A stretch of DNA of 64,000 nt from Bacillus piscicola (GCF_022458745.1 NZ_JAJJJF010000009.1:59605-123604), one strand, 5' to 3'; shown: positions 1-9,051, counted from the first letter of the stretch. A program made the numbers and translations. The notes: generated from the letters alone by a model not told the origin.

Positions 1-294
1 TGAAGTCTCTATGATCCCCCTCCCCATTAAATCCTTTATCCCGTATTCTGATAAGTAATACGTTGTTTCTGCTTTTTTCCCCCCACGTACTACAGGTTTT
101 GCAAGAACCATCCCTTTTTTCTTCAATTGATGCATTTTCACGTATAAATAATTTTCTCGTCCTTGAAAATGTAGCGTTCTTATCTGTTGAGCCGATAACG
201 TCTTGTGGCGACATATATCCTTTAACAATTGATCCTCATCTATCGTTCTTGGTCTACCACGCCCTCGTTTTCGAGAAGCTACCGATTTAGTCAT
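1..294 (-). CDS. Replication-relaxation-like winged-helix protein (3' end cut by window edge)
   Basis: An open frame starts at 294 and runs off the left edge, so only the first 98 codons are seen. The product begins with a basic segment rich in Lys and Arg and continues into a small winged-helix-like fold (LSAQQIRTLHF, then a YLYVKMHQLKKKGMV wing, then TTYYLSEYG). This resembles the N-terminal domain of the replication-relaxation family found on Gram-positive plasmids and conjugative elements. A ribosome-binding site (AAAAGGA) lies about 12 bases upstream. A 15-bp palindrome sits just before that. It is the last leftward gene visible after the secretion block. The family call rests on pattern only; another winged-helix regulator is possible. 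Confidence 0.55.
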   Translation of the reverse strand, partial: MTKSVASRKRGRGRPRTIDEDQLLKDICRHKTLSAQQIRTLHFQGRENYLYVKMHQLKKKGMVLAKPVVRGGKKAETTYYLSEYGIKDLMGRGIIETS

Positions 295-324
295 CAATGA
301 TCACGTCCTTTTCATATGCCAGGC

Positions 325-363
325 TGTTGCGTCCGGGAGACAAATAGACTCCCGGACGCAACA
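325..363. promoter_or_regulatory. Perfect 15-bp inverted repeat upstream of the winged-helix gene
   Basis: The arms TGTTGCGTCCGGGAG (325-339) and CTCCCGGACGCAACA (349-363) are exact complements around a 9-base spacer. Neither strand has a T-run after the hairpin, so it is not a standard terminator. It lies a dozen bases upstream of the ribosome-binding site of the leftward gene starting at 294. An operator, an mRNA leader hairpin, or a nicking or single-strand origin structure are all possible. Confidence 0.6.
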
Positions 364-786
364 ACCATATTTCCAGTAAATACGAATAATATTATTGAAT
401 ATAACCATATTCATTCGTACCGTTAAACTGATTTTTTTCTTGTTATTTCTTCCATTATATGTTTGTTTTCTTTTTTTCACATCTATGACATGCTTGTCAT
501 CCCATCTGTTTCTGATTCATTTTTATCTTTTTGTTTACGTATTTTCCAGATCATTTTTTCCCTTTTCAACAGAAATCTGACTCTTAACTTTTTATCTCTC
601 TCTCTTCAAAAACCTCTTCTTCGATGGTGCCATTTCTTCGTGTTTTCACTCCATTTTTCCGAAAGGCTTAAACCAGTGTCTGTTAGTCGTGCTTCCCAGA
701 AGCACATCCTAACTTTCTTTTTTGCTCCCTTTCGGAGTTTTTAGTGAGAAATGCTGTTACACCAATGTTTTATGCTTTATATTTTT
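364..786. other. Non-coding stretch, no supported gene
   Basis: This pyrimidine-rich stretch has rightward open frames of up to 93 codons, but they lack ribosome-binding sites and encode low-complexity Phe/Leu/Ser-rich peptides, so I do not call them. No RNA gene or repeat was recognised here. Confidence 0.4.
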
Positions 787-992
787 ATAAGAACAATATC
801 ATTTTACGTCTCTATCGTGATTTTTTTAATCAAACCTTGATATGTCAGCTTTACCGTTCACTTTTTAACTAAGAACAATGCTGTTATTAATTAGTTAAGA
901 TCATGATATGCAAAAAAACGACATTGTTCTTAGATAAATAAAGACATTGTTCTTAGTTTATTTACCACGCATAAAGACTATATTGTTCTTAG
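787..992. repeat. Five copies of a 12-14 bp CATTGTTCTTAG repeat
   Basis: Three direct copies of GACATTGTTCTTAG or a close variant (GACTATATTGTTCTTAG) lie at 920-933, 943-956 and 976-992. Two inverted copies lie near 787-800 and 866-880. The last direct copy reaches almost to the stop codon of the gene ending at 997. The set lies in an otherwise empty AT-rich gap and looks like a protein-binding array: operator, centromere-like site, or small iteron array. It differs in sequence from both origin arrays elsewhere in the window. Confidence 0.65.
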
Positions 993-996
993 TTTA

Positions 997-1725
997 TTAT
1001 AGGTCCAATTTCTGGAGAAATTCTTTTGCTGAATTTTTTGGAACAACATAAATAACCGTCTTATCTTCTACCTTTCTCCTAACACTTTTTTCAAACAACA
1101 TTACATTGTTGATGTCATCATCTTTAATAATCCCCCCTCGTATAAGAGAGTCTAAAAGAAAAGAACGGAACCTGTTGTCAATATCAAATTGAAGGTTATT
1201 TGGAATGTTCTGCTGGATGTATATTAATGAGTTTTCCATTGGAACGTTCGGTTTTACGTTCAAAAATGATTCTGTCATCCTTGGGATATAGTAATCACGT
1301 AATGTTTGATATTCCGGAAGAGTGAACACTTTTTTCATGCGAGGCAACAAATGATTTGCCTGAACAACAAGACACCCTTCCTCCCACTTTGCTTCGCATT
1401 TAAAAGGCGGTGAATCTAATTTATTTAATTTATCGTTTTTAAAATTATCACCGTGATGTTGTTTGTCATTATCAATCCACTTCATTACCTTTTCGTACCG
1501 TTCATGCAAATATATTTGCAAAACAGCATTTCGACTCATTTGGTGATTCAAAAAAGACAATTCTTCATCTAATTCTCTCCTTGTATAAAAAGCAGTAATG
1601 TCGTTAGGCATCGATGAACCAAAATAACCTGGCAAACTATCTTCCCAAAATATTCCGTATTTTTCTTTTAACTCTTTTATCTCTTCTTCGGTTAAACGCT
1701 CCGTATAATCGATGTACTCACTCAT
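997..1725 (-). CDS. Possible RusA-like Holliday-junction endonuclease
   Basis: The protein has 242 residues. The N-terminal half is charged and unrecognised. The C-terminal third carries FDIDNRFRSFLLDSL followed by IIKDDD and an alternating beta segment. This matches the RusA layout of a D-x-D-N motif, a helix, then a further acidic pair; those aspartates bind metal in RusA. RusA-type enzymes cleave Holliday junctions and occur on phages and mobile elements. The N-terminal extension is longer than in classical RusA (about 120 residues). It is the last gene before the repeat array at 787-992 and probably belongs to the end of the leftward operon. The assignment rests on motif order and needs a profile search. 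Confidence 0.45.
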   Translation of the reverse strand: MSEYIDYTERLTEEEIKELKEKYGIFWEDSLPGYFGSSMPNDITAFYTRRELDEELSFLNHQMSRNAVLQIYLHERYEKVMKWIDNDKQHHGDNFKNDKLNKLDSPPFKCEAKWEEGCLVVQANHLLPRMKKVFTLPEYQTLRDYYIPRMTESFLNVKPNVPMENSLIYIQQNIPNNLQFDIDNRFRSFLLDSLIRGGIIKDDDINNVMLFEKSVRRKVEDKTVIYVVPKNSAKEFLQKLDL

Positions 1726-1748
1726 GTGCTTTACTCCTTTTCTTTGAA

Positions 1749-2045
1749 TTATTCATTGTCTAATTGCTTTGCCAAACGGCGAAACGAAATCATTGACTCA
1801 GGAATTGGTTTTACAGAGGCGGACACCGTTAGACCTTCAGGATCTCCTTGAACAGATACATAACCGTGGCTGCTGGATAAAACCTTATCTATAAGTACCT
1901 GCACATCTTTTTTGCTATCTTTCAATTGGTACCGTCGCTTGACTGTCAGCATTGTGATTTTGTGATCCTTTTCGATAAAAGAAACTTCTCCTTTCCACAG
2001 AGAAGCTAATTTCTCTATGTCTTTTTCTAAGAAACCTTTCTCCAT
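1749..2045 (-). CDS. Small unknown protein, paralogue of the gene upstream
   Basis: The protein has 98 residues. I chose the ATG at 2045 because AAGGAG lies 10 bases before it; the longer frame would need a TTG with no ribosome-binding site. There is no signal peptide or membrane segment. Its plan (charged helix, W-x-G, beta strands with KITMLTV, a helix, a final beta strand) follows that of the neighbouring gene at 2097-2417, suggesting an old tandem duplication. Function unknown; position suggests a late gene of the secretion/pilus block. Confidence 0.6.
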   Translation of the reverse strand: MEKGFLEKDIEKLASLWKGEVSFIEKDHKITMLTVKRRYQLKDSKKDVQVLIDKVLSSSHGYVSVQGDPEGLTVSASVKPIPESMISFRRLAKQLDNE

Positions 2046-2096
2046 TGTCAATATCTCCTTACATATATGGTTTATTAACGACAAAAGAGGACCAAC

Positions 2097-2417
2097 CTAA
2101 CAGTGGCCCTCTTGAATGAGATTTTTATTTTTCAGAAAGTCGTGTAAACTATCCTTGGTAATTCGTAAATAAGCGGTGGTGATTTGACGGTTAGTATCCA
2201 GCACCATGTCGATGTGATGAGGATACATGGACTTAATACTCTTTTTTAATCGCTGTGATTCTCTAAAGTTTGTGCAAGGATAATCTAAGATAAGTGTGAC
2301 AGAGGTTATTTGGTCATTATGTTTTGTCATCTTATAACTGCCATTCCACCCATCTATAACGTTTTTAATTTCCGAAGTGGTTATGTGTTTTTTAAGCTGC
2401 TGCTTGTTTGTTTTCAA
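2097..2417 (-). CDS. Small unknown protein, paralogue of the gene downstream
   Basis: About 106 residues if translation starts at the TTG at 2417, which has an AAAGGTGG ribosome-binding site 7 bases upstream; the in-frame ATG at 2438 has none. The protein is basic and soluble. The pattern W-N-G, QITSVTL, then a helix and QITTAYLRI resembles that of the next gene (1749-2045). I do not recognise the family. It lies directly after tadC in the same direction. Confidence 0.55.
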   Translation of the reverse strand: MKTNKQQLKKHITTSEIKNVIDGWNGSYKMTKHNDQITSVTLILDYPCTNFRESQRLKKSIKSMYPHHIDMVLDTNRQITTAYLRITKDSLHDFLKNKNLIQEGHC

Positions 2418-2505
2418 TAGTAGACCACCTTTCTCCATTCTAAAAACACCGTATAGCTACTAAGATGATCGCCGCACGCTGATATTCATTTTCTTGTTTT
2501 TGAAA

Positions 2506-3411
2506 TTAAAAGACCATAAACATAGTAACCATAAGCACTACTACCATATAAATTGAAATGACTAATACCCCTGCATATGTGGGTACTCTTGCTTGCGCTT
2601 TCTTATCTTCTATTTTTTTGTTTGTCATTTCATCATCCATGTCGTTCAAGGTTTCTCGCAGACGAATATTGATTTCCTGGTTATTGCTATCCCCTTTTTG
2701 CATAGCCAAAATAATATTATTCACGAACCGTTCGACATATGGAAACTTAACGAGTCGTTCCGAAAATCGCCGGAGAGCTTCTTCTGGTGTTCGCGTTAAC
2801 ATTTCATTTTTCAATTCTGTTAAATACAAACCGAGGGCTGGTGTGCGTTTTTCCGTCCTTTCAATGGAGTTAATAATGGCATCATAAGGCGTTTTGTTTC
2901 CTGCACTGATCAACATATAAATTGTTGTGAATCTTGTCATATCCTCCAACATTTGTTGATCGTTCTTTTTTACCTTAGCACGAAGCCCCCTAATAGGCGT
3001 TCTATACATGTAGAAGCCAGCCACTAATCCAAACAGAAATACGTAAACCTGATAATCACCAACAAAAAACGATAATACTGTGAATATAAGAGGATACAAG
3101 ATGGCGTTAAAGAGTTGGCCTATTTGTATGTCTTCTGGTGTTGTGTCATGTTCACCCGCTTCTTCAATCAACTTTAACAAGCGATCATGATACTCATCGT
3201 TTGTTGGTCGCCAAGCCTCCACTTTCTGATAAATTGGATACGTAATTTGGTGAATAAGGGAGCGGTGAATGATATTACGTTCCACTTCTTCTATATTCTC
3301 TGCTCGTATAAAATCATCGCTTGCATACGATGCCTTTTTGGGAATCATGATTCGGACAATAGCCCAAAAAACTAAAAAACCAACGATGATGGCATATATT
3401 TTAAGATCCAC
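2506..3411 (-). CDS. tadC: TadC-like inner-membrane pilus assembly protein (T2SSF family)
   Basis: The protein has 301 residues, with an N-terminal membrane segment, two closely spaced segments near residues 110-145 and a final one at the C terminus. This is the usual arrangement of TadC/GspF-like platform proteins. The cytoplasmic loop carries MLEDMTRFTTIYMLISAG and TPEEALRRFSERL, which resemble the conserved T2SSF core. TadB and TadC form the membrane platform that converts TadA ATPase activity into pilin extraction and assembly. It is the third gene of a tadA-tadB-tadC run in the same order as other Tad clusters. Confidence 0.8.
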   Translation of the reverse strand: MDLKIYAIIVGFLVFWAIVRIMIPKKASYASDDFIRAENIEEVERNIIHRSLIHQITYPIYQKVEAWRPTNDEYHDRLLKLIEEAGEHDTTPEDIQIGQLFNAILYPLIFTVLSFFVGDYQVYVFLFGLVAGFYMYRTPIRGLRAKVKKNDQQMLEDMTRFTTIYMLISAGNKTPYDAIINSIERTEKRTPALGLYLTELKNEMLTRTPEEALRRFSERLVKFPYVERFVNNIILAMQKGDSNNQEINIRLRETLNDMDDEMTNKKIEDKKAQARVPTYAGVLVISIYMVVVLMVTMFMVF

Positions 3412-3452
3412 CGATGCAACCTCCTTCTGCCCAAAATAGGACTTGTTTCAAA

Positions 3453-4364
3453 TTAGATAATATTTCTTGGTTTTAATTTCTTCATGTAAGACCAGGTGAC
3501 CCAGCCAGATATCGTGACACAAATTAAATCAATAGCTAAGTGAAACGGAGTCCCCGCAAAAGGAATAATACGTTCATCCAGCATGAAGCGGAAGGAGAGC
3601 ACCATAATGACAACTAGCCAAAACATCCACTTCATTTCCGTCATACTAGACGCTATTTCTTGAATTAAACGAGTACGGTGTTTCTGACGACGTCGTAACG
3701 TATCCGAAGAGTCACGAATAATATCGCCTGCTTTTTCTTCGGTTTCTTCCGCTACTTCAAGGATCATATGAAAGTATTCCAATTCTGACAGGTTCAACTT
3801 TTCTGGAATGTGTTCTACGGCTTGTTTTATTGGTATGTTCGCTCTTTCGATTTTTTCGATAGCTTTTTCATACTCTTCTTTAATTGGAGACTGCATATAA
3901 GCCGTGGCCTTCTTCAACGCTTCAAATGTCGGGATGTCTGATTGCATTTGTTGCTCGACCGCGTTAATAGCTTGTTCTGCTCGAAGGGGAAGCTCTCGAT
4001 CAAACGCATCTTCTTTCTTCTTTAACTGGTAATAAGGAAAAAAGAGACCAGCAGCTATTCCTGCGAGAATGAGGGAAGGCATTTCCAAAATAAAAGCAAC
4101 GATGGAACTTCCCACCGTTGCTGCGATAAAAATATTTTGTTGATACAATTGTTTTACCTGCCAATTGACTCGTTTCGCTCTGCTATGAAAGCTCTCATTT
4201 TCTTTTTGTCTCTTTTTCTTTTCTTTTTTATTAACGCTCGGGCTGTCCTCTTCGTTCTGTGCCATAACAACAGACAAGGGTTTCCTTTGTATTCGCTTAA
4301 CTATTTCATATAGGACAAAGATCAGAAAGGCTCCCGCCATTATAAAATAAACCATTGAATTCAC
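3453..4364 (-). CDS. tadB: TadB-like inner-membrane pilus assembly protein (T2SSF family)
   Basis: The protein has 303 residues. It starts with a membrane segment, followed by a Lys/Glu-rich linker, a paired membrane segment near residues 80-112, a long cytoplasmic helical domain containing LPLRAEQAINAVEQQMQSD, and two C-terminal segments. This fits TadB, the partner of TadC in the Tad platform. It lies between the tadA-like and tadC-like genes with short gaps, so it is probably cotranscribed. Confidence 0.78.
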   Translation of the reverse strand: MNSMVYFIMAGAFLIFVLYEIVKRIQRKPLSVVMAQNEEDSPSVNKKEKKKRQKENESFHSRAKRVNWQVKQLYQQNIFIAATVGSSIVAFILEMPSLILAGIAAGLFFPYYQLKKKEDAFDRELPLRAEQAINAVEQQMQSDIPTFEALKKATAYMQSPIKEEYEKAIEKIERANIPIKQAVEHIPEKLNLSELEYFHMILEVAEETEEKAGDIIRDSSDTLRRRQKHRTRLIQEIASSMTEMKWMFWLVVIMVLSFRFMLDERIIPFAGTPFHLAIDLICVTISGWVTWSYMKKLKPRNII

Positions 4365-4467
4365 TTCATCTCACCTTCCTTTTCCTTTCAGTGTTTTACA
4401 CTCGTCATGTGTGACATTGATCATAATTTGTGAGCTGCGTGGTGAGTATCATATGAAAATACTCCGG

Positions 4468-6102
4468 TTACGGCTGAAAAAGTTGGTTCTCCATGTCCCC
4501 GCCATAGTAGTTGTCAATAATATTGTCAAATGACGTTTCTGGTAGAAGTTCAGGTTCTTGCATGAAGTTTTCAATAACCTCAATTGGTGCCCCTTCATGT
4601 ATTAAGTGTTCTGCCGACTCTCTTGAAAGCTTTCCCGTGCGGTAGTGTCGACCTTGAAAAGTACCATCAGCATTTTTCCCCTCTACTACAAACTTAAAAA
4701 TAGTATTGAATATAGGGCGACCCTGCTTATAATCCACTAGCTCAATCACTTCTTTGACACGTCTCACTTTATCCTCATAAAGTTTCTGGAAGATAATTAT
4801 ATCAATGGACTCCGCGATCCAACTCCCAATACTATCTGCGTCCATTTTTGAACCGTGTTCTAGCACCATGTTTTTTAATCGTTGAACGGAGCGTGCTGCA
4901 GAACGAGAGTGTAACGTACACCATACGCGGTGTCCTGTGTTTGCACCGTTTAGCATGTCATACGCTGCTTTATCACGAACTTCCCCGTATATCATATAAT
5001 CAGGCTTCTGACGGAGGGCATTGGTGGTGAGTCGAGACAAATCGAAGTTTTTTTCTTGATCTCGGTCAAATTTGCACTCTTCGGTGATAATATGCTTCTC
5101 TGGGTACTTATGGCGCAGACGCATTTCTTCCGTGTCTTCCATTAGTAAAATACGATGATCCTCTGAGATGGCTTCCAAACTTGCCGTTAAAAGCGTAGTT
5201 TTTCCCGAACCAGTAGGACCTACCATTAGCCCATTAAGCCCGTATTGGATAGACATCTCGATAAACTGCCATAAATCCTGGTTCATGGAGCCGCCGTCTA
5301 TTAAATGACGGGCTTGTAATGTGTCTTTCGGAAATAAGCGGAAAGATATATATGGACCGCCGCCCCCTGTGGCAATTGGCCCTCTTACAAGGTTTACACG
5401 ACCGTCAGGGTACCGGACATTGGCTACCGGCTTCGCATCCCCCCATTGTTGTTGACCATTCCTTGCGATTTTTTGAGCAATCTTATAAGCATGCTCTTGA
5501 TCCCGAAATTGTAAATGTGGTTCTTCTACTTTATATTTTTTTCCACTAGCTTCATAAAATATGTCCACGTTCCTCGTGACCGGATTCTCACCGTTAATCC
5601 ATATTTCATTGATTGCACCTTGCCCTTGGCGGATGATCTCGTCAATCGGACCTAAACCAGCAATTTCATCGACTAACATTTTCGTTAACTCTTTTTCATC
5701 ATTGAACCCCGATATAATGACTTTTCGATCCAATATATACTTTTCTATGATCGGATACAGACGGTTTCTCACTGTTAAATCAAACATAGATCCTTGCAAA
5801 TCCGCAGAATGATGTTCAGTTAGATGATCAGCAATCCTTTCTGTTAGTTTTTCTAATTGATTTTTTCGGTTTTGTTGTTCATACTCCTTTTCATGTTCTG
5901 GGATTAACTGTTGCTTTTGCTCCTCTTTTACTTGTTGCTGTCTGTAGGCTACCTCTTGAAGTCCTTTCCTTTTCTTCGATCTTTCATGACGTTGTAGCGC
6001 TAACTCTTTTCGTTCTTCTAGTGTCATTTTGGTGGTATGACTCATTTTTACCGACGGTAAATCAAACCCGTCTATGCTAAGCATACGGGTACCGCCGTTC
6101 AC
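4468..6102 (-). CDS. tadA: TadA/CpaF-family secretion ATPase
   Basis: The protein has 544 residues. A basic, Gln/Lys-rich N-terminal region precedes the VirB11/TadA core. Walker A GPTGSGKTT is near residues 294-302. The acidic box (LMEDTEEM), the Walker B-like segment YMIYGEVRD and the His-box region GHRVWCTLHS follow in the expected order. These hexameric ATPases power pilin polymerisation in Tad systems and are homologous to VirB11 of type IV secretion. An internal ATG at 6084 is an alternative start, and neither has ideal spacing. The following tadB and tadC support the Tad assignment. Confidence 0.9.
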   Translation of the reverse strand: MNGGTRMLSIDGFDLPSVKMSHTTKMTLEERKELALQRHERSKKRKGLQEVAYRQQQVKEEQKQQLIPEHEKEYEQQNRKNQLEKLTERIADHLTEHHSADLQGSMFDLTVRNRLYPIIEKYILDRKVIISGFNDEKELTKMLVDEIAGLGPIDEIIRQGQGAINEIWINGENPVTRNVDIFYEASGKKYKVEEPHLQFRDQEHAYKIAQKIARNGQQQWGDAKPVANVRYPDGRVNLVRGPIATGGGGPYISFRLFPKDTLQARHLIDGGSMNQDLWQFIEMSIQYGLNGLMVGPTGSGKTTLLTASLEAISEDHRILLMEDTEEMRLRHKYPEKHIITEECKFDRDQEKNFDLSRLTTNALRQKPDYMIYGEVRDKAAYDMLNGANTGHRVWCTLHSRSAARSVQRLKNMVLEHGSKMDADSIGSWIAESIDIIIFQKLYEDKVRRVKEVIELVDYKQGRPIFNTIFKFVVEGKNADGTFQGRHYRTGKLSRESAEHLIHEGAPIEVIENFMQEPELLPETSFDNIIDNYYGGDMENQLFQP

Positions 6103-6156
6103 CCCTTCCTACTTATTTAATTCTCTTTATAATTAAGTTCCCCTCGCCGCTGCCTG

Positions 6157-7692
6157 CTATCGACCAAACAAAGCCAGCTTTTTCTTCCCTTCTCTTTTTT
6201 TGGTTTTTTCTAGTCCGTAACGCGTCACAAACGTTTCAATGGCATCCATATAAGCTTCTCCCCCATTAAACCGAAGATCCAGTTGCTGATAAAAAAGATC
6301 AGGGTCGTAGGGTAGCTCAAGTACAGGAGATGTTTCATAAAAGCTCGCTATATGTTCTGCAGATTCTCTGTCCCTATATTTATTAATAATTAATTCAAAA
6401 TCCTCTTTTTCAAAATCAATGTTCTCTAAGGCTTTCATAGAGTTTTTGTACACGCCGGAAGTTGCATAGCTCTCATCGACTATCGCAAAACGTTCGTCGG
6501 CATATAAAAAAGAAAGAGTAGTAAATAAGTTGTCTGGACTTGATGGGACGTCGACTAGGATATGCTGAAAACCCTCTTGTTTGGCTTGGTAAAACAATAG
6601 ATCAATAACTCTATCATTGTTTATCTCAGGCTCATCTTTGTAACCGATCATGGAATCCCTGCTTAGCACGTACAAATTAGACGGAAGGTAACGCAAGCTG
6701 CTTTTCGCTTCTTTAAATCGGAATGATAGATTATCCATTGCCAATTCACTATTGACTATGTTATCTCGAAGCGCATATTCTTTTTCGGTTTCTAATGCAG
6801 ATATAGCTCGGTATAGATCCCTCTCTGTGTGTGTTAATGACGTAGTTCGGGCTAATTTCGCAAGTTCCGTGTCTAATTCAATAATTAATACTTTTCTAGA
6901 ACGCAGTGCGAGGGTGTATCCGAGTGCTTTTGTTAACGTATTTACTCCAACATTCGGTATCGGTGACCAAAACACACTTACAAGCGGACGATTCAGGGAA
7001 TTGTCCTTCCCTTTTAGCTCTAATGAAAGTGTCTCCTGTCCTGGAAGTTCAGAGATTTCATACTTTGGAGCCTTATCAAAAGTAATTGAATCAGCGCGAT
7101 CATTTGAATTATTCTCTCCATCATGTTGATAATCGCTTTCTTTTTCAGGAACCAATACTCGCCTCGTTGATTTTTGTATACCTTCATATGAAGGGGTTTC
7201 TCGTTCACTTTCGATAACAGAGGTTTCTTGTTGGGGCCTGGATACTTTGTGAATGTATTCTTCTTGCGGACTCCCATACGTCACTTCGTTATAATCAAAG
7301 AGATAAAAGAGCTCTTTTTCGTTTTGTGGCGGTTCCAGTAAATGCTCTAGCTTATCAATAGGAATGATTTGATAAAATCCTATATGGCACAACTGCTTCA
7401 CTAGGAGATTTTCTAAGGATTGTTCCGTCACCAAACGAATTGTGAGTTTCCCTTGCCATGTTGTAATAAACTCTTTAAGCCTTACTTCTTTTGCTAGCTC
7501 ACTCCCCTTCCCTTTTACATCAAACCCTTCATGAATGATCACTTGGTGGTTCTGGCCATCTTGAAGTATCACTTCTACATCTTCCAAATAATCACATAGC
7601 TGAAAAGAGACAGCTTCATTCTGTTGGCGCAACTGCGCCATGATTTTGTTATTCACTTTCATATCTGATGATAAAATGATGAAATGTTCCAT
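6157..7692 (-). CDS. TadZ/CpaE-like MinD-fold protein with a degenerate P-loop
   Basis: The protein has 511 residues: an N-terminal receiver-like half, an acidic Ser/Asp-rich linker, and a C-terminal MinD/ParA-like half. The P-loop position near residues 242-252 reads SPIPNVGVNT, lacking the KGGxGKT lysines. The later elements (LIIELD, HILVDVPSS) keep the MinD pattern. TadZ proteins place the Tad machine in the cell and several are known to be atypical ATPases. It lies just upstream of tadA. It is one of three MinD-like proteins in the cluster and the only one that has lost the Walker lysine. Confidence 0.75.
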   Translation of the reverse strand: MEHFIILSSDMKVNNKIMAQLRQQNEAVSFQLCDYLEDVEVILQDGQNHQVIIHEGFDVKGKGSELAKEVRLKEFITTWQGKLTIRLVTEQSLENLLVKQLCHIGFYQIIPIDKLEHLLEPPQNEKELFYLFDYNEVTYGSPQEEYIHKVSRPQQETSVIESERETPSYEGIQKSTRRVLVPEKESDYQHDGENNSNDRADSITFDKAPKYEISELPGQETLSLELKGKDNSLNRPLVSVFWSPIPNVGVNTLTKALGYTLALRSRKVLIIELDTELAKLARTTSLTHTERDLYRAISALETEKEYALRDNIVNSELAMDNLSFRFKEAKSSLRYLPSNLYVLSRDSMIGYKDEPEINNDRVIDLLFYQAKQEGFQHILVDVPSSPDNLFTTLSFLYADERFAIVDESYATSGVYKNSMKALENIDFEKEDFELIINKYRDRESAEHIASFYETSPVLELPYDPDLFYQQLDLRFNGGEAYMDAIETFVTRYGLEKTKKREGKKKLALFGR

Positions 7693-7719
7693 AGTTTAAC
7701 TTCCTTTCTTTCCAATAAA

Positions 7720-7749
7720 ATTTCCCCGCCTCTCTTCTGAGAAGCGGGG
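7720..7749 (-). terminator. Hairpin between cpaB-like and tadZ-like genes
   Basis: CCCCGC (7724-7729) pairs with GCGGGG (7744-7749), with extra TCT/AGA pairing inside. On the leftward transcript it is followed by AAATTTTATT, a weak U-tract. It lies between the stop of the cpaB-like gene and the start of the next gene and can act as a terminator or attenuator. Confidence 0.6.
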
Positions 7750-7759
7750 TGGAGTAAAA

Positions 7760-8992
7760 TTAGTCTTCTTCCTCTAACTTTTTAATTTCCTTAAAATACT
7801 GATCCAGTTCGGCCTCGCTCATTTCTTGCAACACATATTTACTTCTTTCAAATCTCTCCCGATTTTCAAAATATCTTAGTTCATTTAGTTCCTCATCATA
7901 CACAACAATCTCCCTGTCTGGAGTAACATAGTACCCTTTCTCGGTAAACTGGCTGTCTAGTGTGTGCGACATAGCGTCAATGAACAGTTTAACCTTATTG
8001 CCATCAAAGACCTCTCCATGCCCTTTAAGGGGTTCCTTCTCTAGTTGTTTTATCATTTCCTCTAGCAACTTCTTCTGACGCTTGGCTTCTTTCTTATCTT
8101 TTGTGTTTTTTTCGATTGTCTTTATCATGGCCTTTACATCTTTTATTTTTTCACTATTTGTTTGTTCTTCTTTGTCTTTCTCTCCTTTACTATCTTTCTC
8201 TTCCTTTGTGATTTTATCTATTTCTTCTTTTCCTTCTGTAATCGTTCCTTCTTCATCTAATTCATCTTCGTTCTCCTCACTAATCGCTAATATGTTAATA
8301 TCGCCAAGTTGCTGTGCACGTAGCAAATAACTGGCCTGTTCATCGGTTGCTTCAAATACTACGATTGTCGGTACACGTCCTGTGTTTCTTTTTTCTTTCT
8401 TTTCTTCCTCTGTCATTTCTTCATACACCGGTCCGCTCACATCTTCCCCTTTGGAATCTCGCACGGCAAGGACTTTTATGCGTTCTTCCAACACACCTTC
8501 AAAGGCTTTTCCGCTAGGAGTTTGTTTGGTGAAAAACCGAACCTGCACGTCTATTCCATCAGTCAATGAGTTAGCCACAGACTTTTCTAAATCCACTCTC
8601 ATCGTTAATCCTAATTCCCCCTCATCCAACATCATTCCAATACGAGAAGGAATGTCTTTTAATTCCGCTACCGATTCCTTTAAAAACATGGAATTAGTCG
8701 GTAACGCACTTTTCGTGTTAATAACTTTCCCTAACAAATCATCTGGCTTGGTAATTGCATTCGGCGGTACACTAGAGGCAGGTAATTCCTTCACTAAAAT
8801 GTCCTCTTTTGTTATCACATCATGCTCTTCTAGGTTTTTAGCAGCAAGCGGCACCTGTACGGGTTTGATGATTTCCTCCGCTTTTTTAGCTGAACCGGTA
8901 TAAAAGAAGAAGGCGACCAATCCCGCGATAATGATTGGTATTAATATTGATGGTTTTTTTCTCCGTTTGACAACTGAACGTTTTTTACTCAT
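7760..8992 (-). CDS. cpaB: CpaB/RcpC-like SAF-domain Tad pilus protein
   Basis: About 410 residues from the ATG at 8992, which has GGGAGGAA upstream; a longer frame to 9058 overlaps a terminator hairpin and is unlikely. A basic cytoplasmic start is followed by one membrane anchor (about residues 16-32), then a SAF domain with VQVPLAAKNLEEHDVITKED and PASSVPPNAI. This is typical of CpaB/RcpC, which sits between membrane and envelope in Tad systems and may bind peptidoglycan or modify the pilus. The C-terminal part has a long Lys/Glu-rich, probably coiled-coil stretch. The gene follows a terminator and precedes tadZ. Confidence 0.8.
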   Translation of the reverse strand: MSKKRSVVKRRKKPSILIPIIIAGLVAFFFYTGSAKKAEEIIKPVQVPLAAKNLEEHDVITKEDILVKELPASSVPPNAITKPDDLLGKVINTKSALPTNSMFLKESVAELKDIPSRIGMMLDEGELGLTMRVDLEKSVANSLTDGIDVQVRFFTKQTPSGKAFEGVLEERIKVLAVRDSKGEDVSGPVYEEMTEEEKKEKRNTGRVPTIVVFEATDEQASYLLRAQQLGDINILAISEENEDELDEEGTITEGKEEIDKITKEEKDSKGEKDKEEQTNSEKIKDVKAMIKTIEKNTKDKKEAKRQKKLLEEMIKQLEKEPLKGHGEVFDGNKVKLFIDAMSHTLDSQFTEKGYYVTPDREIVVYDEELNELRYFENRERFERSKYVLQEMSEAELDQYFKEIKKLEEED

Positions 8993-9023
8993 GAACGCTT
9001 GTTCCTCCCTTTGATAATATAAA

Positions 9024-9051
9024 AGAGACAGAATTTTATCTGTCTCTTTCT
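9024..9051 (-). terminator. Rho-independent terminator or attenuator inside the Tad block
   Basis: AAAGAGACAGA (9024-9034) and TCTGTCTCTTT (9041-9051) form a perfect 11-bp stem around a short loop. On the leftward strand it ends in a U-rich TTTTATATT. It lies between the TadE-like gene (ending 9158) and the cpaB-like gene (starting 8992). Confidence 0.75.

Noticed and set aside
395..744. Rightward Phe/Ser-rich open frames
   Set aside because: No ribosome-binding site, low-complexity composition and overlapping frames; best seen as non-coding.
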